From Paracnuella aquatica (GTDB lineage Bacteria > Bacteroidota > Bacteroidia > Chitinophagales > Chitinophagaceae): a stretch of 64,000 nt of DNA. Under the pieces are notes generated by a model. It saw nothing but the letters and a program-made list of their open reading frames with translations, ran no database searches and was not told the DNA's origin. This document shows, piece by piece, positions 60,039 to 64,000 of the stretch. Position numbers and translations under genes: made by a program. The DNA is taken from the NCBI RefSeq assembly GCF_003332885.2, contig NZ_QOWJ01000003.1:186001-250000 (forward strand). The letters run 5' to 3'. Positions within the stretch are counted from its first letter, which is position 1; the number at the start of each line of letters is the position of its first letter.

Positions 60039-62675
60039 ATGAAGGCTTTTTTTATTTACTGTTTACCATTGCTATTTTATATGAATGCCGGTGCCCAGGC
60101 CGGTTTACCACCGCGATATATTGCAGGCGGGGAATTATACTATACGTACCAGGGCATGCACAACGGAGCACATGTGTATCGCGTGGCAGCCCGGTTTTAT
60201 GCAAAGTGTGACAGAGCGCCTTTCGCAAATTCCATTACGGTATCGGTATTTGAAAGGCTCACCAATGTGCTTGTGAAAAAGGTTGATGCGCCATTGAACA
60301 ATAAAACAACCAAAAATCCGCCAGGTGATGCTTTTAGTGATTGCGTTGTCAATCCGCCTTCCTTATGTACTGTTGAAGCAATCTATTCTTTTGAAGTTTC
60401 ATTGCCGCCCAATGCCAATGGCTACTTGCTTGCGTGTTTTGCACCTGGTTACCGCATCGATAACCTCGTTAATTTAACAGGCGGTGAATTGTTTGCAACT
60501 TACACCGCCGAAATTCCGGGAGGCTCGGCTGCTGCCAACAGTTCTTTTTCTATTGCAGGCGATGACCGGGTAGTGAGTTGTGTCAATTCAAAGTTTGAAT
60601 ACAGGTTTGGGGCAACGGATTACGATGGGGACGAACTGCGGTATTACTTGTGTGGTGCTTATCAGGCAGGATTAAATGTGGATGGCAATATCGACCCCTT
60701 GGCGCCACCACCTTTTCGAACTTCCATCTATGCGCCCAATTTCAGCAGTAGTGTGCCCTTGGGTGCCAATATAACAGTGGATGAACGATCGGGATTAATG
60801 ACAGGCCTGGCGCCGGGGAAAGGCAATTATGTCGTTTGTATTTGCGTAGCTGAATACCGTAATGGCGTACTCATAGCCACGCAGCGCAAAGAAATTCATG
60901 TTGAAGTAGCCCCTTGCGAAATAGCAAAGGCATCCCTTCTTCCGGAATACTTGCTGTGTAAAGACAATAGTACCATCCAGCTTTCCAACCTTTCTTCCGG
61001 TTTCCGGGTCGAGGGCTTCTATTGGCAAATATCCAACAGCGAAGGGGTTGTTTTACATACCGACAAGCAGCCCACTGTGGCGTTCACTTTTAAAGACACA
61101 GGGGTTTATAACATAAAGCTGGTGATCAACAAAGGCGTCAACGAATGTGTGGACTCCGCCACCGCCATTGCCAAAGTGTACCCGGGGCTTAAGCCCGATT
61201 TTATTTTTTCCGGTGATTGTGTGGGTAGGCCCACTACGTTTTCCAATACTTCAACAGCATCGCTTGGGCAGATCAATTACTGGCAATGGAATTTTGGTGA
61301 TGATGTTTGGGGCAATGCTGCCCACGGTATTCCTGATGTTACAAAGGAATTCAACCCTATCTATCCATACCAAAGCAGCGGTCCAAAAAAGGTACAGATG
61401 GTAGTAGGTACTTCGTATGGCTGCCGCGATACGCTGAGGCGCACCATCAACATTTTGCCCAAGCCTGCTTTGACCATGTTTAGCAGAGCCCAATTGATTT
61501 GTGTGGGAGATACTGCAGCACTTTTTGCCCATGCGCCGGAGGGTGGCAATTTTACTTGGTCGCCGCAGGTTAACATGGTTGGTGGTAATACCGATAAGCC
61601 ACTTGTGTGGCCTGCGGTTACCACGGTTTACCATGTGTTGTTAGACAAGGATGGTTGCCAAAATAAGGATTCAGTAACAGTGCGGCTTATTGATCAAGTG
61701 TCGGTACAGGCAATGCGGGATACAGTCATTTGCCAGGGCGATTCTATTCAGTTAAAAGTTGCCTCTGATGGCCAAACTTTTTCATGGACCAATGTGGCCC
61801 CCGAAAAGGCGGCGCTGCGCAACCCGGTGACCACCATCAATGCTACAACCGATTTTGAAGTAACTGCTTCTATTGGTGGATGCAAGGCAAAAGACACGGT
61901 ACGGGTTGTGGCGGTTCCGTATCCGGTAGTGAATGCGGGTGCCGATACAATTATTTGTGACCAGGCATCGGTGCAGCTGCGGGGGCGGTCTGATGGAAGT
62001 TCGATCACCTGGTCGCCGGCATCCACATTAAGCGCATCAAACATATTGGAGCCGATTGCAGCGCCCAAACAAACCACCAGTTATATACTGACTGCTATTG
62101 ATACAAAAGGTTGTCCCAAACCTTCGTCGGATACGGTGCGGGTAACCGTGTTGCCACCGATACAGGCCTTTGCCGGAAAGGATACTACAGCACTGATTGG
62201 CCTTCCATTGCAGCTGAACGCAAGTGGCGGTGTGGCATATGAATGGTCGCCGGCTATTGGCCTTTCTGCAACAAACATCCCAAACCCGGTGGCCAACTAT
62301 AGTTCGCCATCCGAAAGGATAAGATACAAAGTAAGGATGGTGAATGAGGCTGGATGTGCCGATTCGGCTTATGTAAACGTAAAAGTGGTTGCTGCCAAGC
62401 CAACGATTTTCGTGCCCAACGCTTTTACACCCAATGGCGACGGCCGCAATGATAACCTTAAGCCCATTGCGCTGGGCATGCAGCAAATCGAATATTTTAA
62501 TATTTACAACAGGTGGGGACAATTGGTATTCAGCTCAAAGAATAATGGACAGGGCTGGGATGGCAAGGTTGGCGGCGTACTGCAACGCACCGGCGTATTT
62601 AGCTGGGCGATGAAGGCAACAGATATTGAAGGAAAACCTTATTTCCTTAAAGGCACTGTCACGCTGATCCGGTGA
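60039..62675 (+). CDS. PKD-repeat protein with CHU_C type B sorting domain, paralog of 45028
   Basis: An 878-residue extracellular protein with the same plan as the one at 45028-47613. The shared parts are a leader (MKAFFIYCLPLLFYMNAGAQ), an N-terminal domain ending in PPNANGYLLACFAPGYRIDN, a DYDGDELRYYLCGAYQ segment, a YRNGVLIATQRKEIHVEVAPC joint, PKD units (YWQWNFGDD) and repeated DTVICQGDSIQL-like strands. The C-terminal CHU_C domain (VPNAFTPNGDGRNDNLKPI, YNRWGQLVFSS, GWDGKVGG) sends it to the type IX system. Sequence has diverged widely outside these motifs. It is probably a surface adhesin; the ligand is unknown. Confidence 0.9.
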   Translation: MKAFFIYCLPLLFYMNAGAQAGLPPRYIAGGELYYTYQGMHNGAHVYRVAARFYAKCDRAPFANSITVSVFERLTNVLVKKVDAPLNNKTTKNPPGDAFSDCVVNPPSLCTVEAIYSFEVSLPPNANGYLLACFAPGYRIDNLVNLTGGELFATYTAEIPGGSAAANSSFSIAGDDRVVSCVNSKFEYRFGATDYDGDELRYYLCGAYQAGLNVDGNIDPLAPPPFRTSIYAPNFSSSVPLGANITVDERSGLMTGLAPGKGNYVVCICVAEYRNGVLIATQRKEIHVEVAPCEIAKASLLPEYLLCKDNSTIQLSNLSSGFRVEGFYWQISNSEGVVLHTDKQPTVAFTFKDTGVYNIKLVINKGVNECVDSATAIAKVYPGLKPDFIFSGDCVGRPTTFSNTSTASLGQINYWQWNFGDDVWGNAAHGIPDVTKEFNPIYPYQSSGPKKVQMVVGTSYGCRDTLRRTINILPKPALTMFSRAQLICVGDTAALFAHAPEGGNFTWSPQVNMVGGNTDKPLVWPAVTTVYHVLLDKDGCQNKDSVTVRLIDQVSVQAMRDTVICQGDSIQLKVASDGQTFSWTNVAPEKAALRNPVTTINATTDFEVTASIGGCKAKDTVRVVAVPYPVVNAGADTIICDQASVQLRGRSDGSSITWSPASTLSASNILEPIAAPKQTTSYILTAIDTKGCPKPSSDTVRVTVLPPIQAFAGKDTTALIGLPLQLNASGGVAYEWSPAIGLSATNIPNPVANYSSPSERIRYKVRMVNEAGCADSAYVNVKVVAAKPTIFVPNAFTPNGDGRNDNLKPIALGMQQIEYFNIYNRWGQLVFSSKNNGQGWDGKVGGVLQRTGVFSWAMKATDIEGKPYFLKGTVTLIR

Positions 62676-62763
62676 CGATAAAATTGCTTTTGTAAACAAT
62701 GCACTTATTAGAATCAGGCTATAACACTTGAGGATCGCTTAATTTGCTGTACAAACTTTTTGC

Positions 62764-64000
62764 ATGAATAACGAGCTTGTCATTTTGCGCCGGCTGCTGC
62801 CGGTCGCAGCCATTTTTTTGCTCCATTCACACACCGCAACTGCACAAATGGTCAGCGACAGCATTTGCCTCAATCAAATCGGTTATTACCCAAACGCCCC
62901 AAAGGCTGCAATGGTAAAAGGCAAGCAGTCCGAAGCTGCGTTTTATATCACCAGCACCAACCTGCGCGACACATTTTTTCGGGGCAAACTCGAAACGGAA
63001 AAAGCTTCGGCCTATTCATCTACCATTACCCGCAAAGCCGATTTTTCGGCATTGAATAAACCGGGCAGCTACGTACTGCTGGTGCCGGGCCTCGGCCACA
63101 GTTATGTGTTTCGCATTGCGCCGGCGGTGCATGCCGAAGTAGCTGGCGCTTCGCTTAAAGGATTTTATTTTCAACGCATGTCTATGCCGCTGCAGCCGCA
63201 GTTTGCAGGCAAATGGCACCGCGGCGCCGGCCACCCCGATACCGAAGTGCTGGTGCATCCGTCGGCTGCATCGGCAGCACGGCCCGCTGGAACGCGGTTA
63301 TCCATGCCGGGTGGTTGGTACGATGCCGGCGATTACAATAAATACGTGGTCAACAGCGGCATTACTACAGCTACTTTATTGTCGGCAGCCACCGACTACC
63401 AGCAATATTTTGCGCAGCAAAAATTAGCTATCCCCGAAAGCGGTAATGCGCTGCCCGACATCATCGATGAAGCGCTGTACAACCTGCGCTGGATGCTGCA
63501 GATGCAAGACCCCAACGATGGTGGTGTATACCACAAATGCACCAACGCAGCCTTTGATGCGATGGTAATGCCCGGCATTACTATAGCACCGCGATACGTG
63601 GTGCAAAAAAGTACTGCTGCCGCATTGAACCTGGCTGCAGTGGCGGCGCAGGCAGCAAGGGTGTTGCAGCCTTATGCCAAACAGGTACCGGGGCTGCGTG
63701 ATACTTGTTTAGCGGTAGCAAAAAGGGCATGGGCATGGTCGGTGCAAAACCCGAACGTGCTGTACAACCAGGACAGCATGAATAAGCTGCACAAACCCGA
63801 AGTGACAACCGGCGCTTATGGCGACCGCAACCTGGCCGATGAATGGTTTTGGGCCGCTACCGAATTGCTGGCAACAACCGGCGATGCTACGTACCTCAAC
63901 GAAGTACGCCAACGCATGCCCAGCGCTATGACTTTACCTTCCTGGAACAGCGTGGCGGCATTAGGGTGGTACACGTTGGCGAAAGCAACTAAATTGCCAG
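62764..64000 (+). CDS. Glycoside hydrolase family 9 cellulase-like enzyme, 3' end outside window
   Basis: An open frame from ATG 62764 to the window end, 412 residues. It begins with a signal peptide (ends ATAQ, residue 28), an N-terminal Ig-like domain (about 30-118, SICLNQIGYYPNAPKAAMV) typical of GH9 enzymes, and the catalytic domain with GGWYDAGDYNKYVVNSG (about 183-199), where DAGD at 187-190 carries the catalytic base aspartates. The general-acid Glu near the C-terminus is outside the window. It likely cuts beta-1,4-glucan or similar chains. It is downstream of the CHU_C gene by 88 bp. Confidence 0.9.
   Translation, partial: MNNELVILRRLLPVAAIFLLHSHTATAQMVSDSICLNQIGYYPNAPKAAMVKGKQSEAAFYITSTNLRDTFFRGKLETEKASAYSSTITRKADFSALNKPGSYVLLVPGLGHSYVFRIAPAVHAEVAGASLKGFYFQRMSMPLQPQFAGKWHRGAGHPDTEVLVHPSAASAARPAGTRLSMPGGWYDAGDYNKYVVNSGITTATLLSAATDYQQYFAQQKLAIPESGNALPDIIDEALYNLRWMLQMQDPNDGGVYHKCTNAAFDAMVMPGITIAPRYVVQKSTAAALNLAAVAAQAARVLQPYAKQVPGLRDTCLAVAKRAWAWSVQNPNVLYNQDSMNKLHKPEVTTGAYGDRNLADEWFWAATELLATTGDATYLNEVRQRMPSAMTLPSWNSVAALGWYTLAKATKLP

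Overview
This window comes from a member of the Bacteroidota, most likely the Chitinophagaceae or a close relative; the lineage is inferred from gene content. The evidence is type IX secretion sorting domains (type A on the Ig-repeat protein, CHU_C/type B on two adhesin-like proteins), a TonB-dependent receptor with an N-terminal carboxypeptidase-regulatory domain, DUF3810, DUF2200 and DUF2130 proteins, several non-ATG starts, and a lack of strong Shine-Dalgarno sequences. Coding is dense on both strands. I see no rRNA, tRNA, CRISPR array or transposase.

Layout. 1-7.3 kb: a truncated PKD-repeat surface protein, a GH1-like glycosidase, a cmoA/isoprenylcysteine-methyltransferase-like pair, a multi-spanning membrane protein and a lipoprotein. 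7.3-12.7 kb (minus strand): a siderophore-type TonB receptor, a lipoprotein that I read as an M14-like zinc hydrolase, and the DUF177-rpmF-plsX set. 12.8-18.5 kb: DUF3810 protease-like protein, TspO, dCTP deaminase divergent from a 4'-phosphopantetheinyl transferase, a DUF2130 coiled-coil protein, and repeat-rich intergenic DNA. 18.6-22.4 kb: a xylose locus (AraC-type regulator divergent from xylB-xylA). 22.6-24 kb: an AT-rich two-gene DUF6978/DUF1828-type module. 24-28.8 kb: small enzymes and regulators, including an NTF2-fold gene broken by an in-frame stop. 28.9-36.3 kb (minus): a T9SS-secreted Ig-repeat protein, dipeptidyl peptidase IV and small exported proteins. 36.7-44.5 kb: a CcoI-like copper ATPase, an SDR reductase, a GH20 hexosaminidase, DedA and a glycosyltransferase-like protein. 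45-64 kb: two paralogous CHU_C/PKD proteins, two penicillin-binding-type serine hydrolases (the other at 24.5 kb), an FBH1-like helicase, a GH2 glycosidase, ubiX, selO, a double-domain M16 peptidase and a truncated GH9 cellulase.

The general picture is an aerobic glycan and protein degrader. Exported hydrolases (GH2, GH9, GH20, DPP IV, M16) break down polymers, xylAB handles released xylose, and T9SS-sorted adhesins probably hold the cell on its substrate.

The least explained material is intergenic. There are at least four copies of a hairpin-forming element of about 85-130 bp that begins and ends in TGTCAT/ATGACA, a separate 28-bp perfect inverted repeat, and five loci made of stuttering degenerate short words (such as GTGAATGGTGA, GAGTTGAGAGTT, TTTTGCCTTTTGAATTTTGCC). 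The stuttering loci are usually arranged as inverted pairs and often abut a stop codon.
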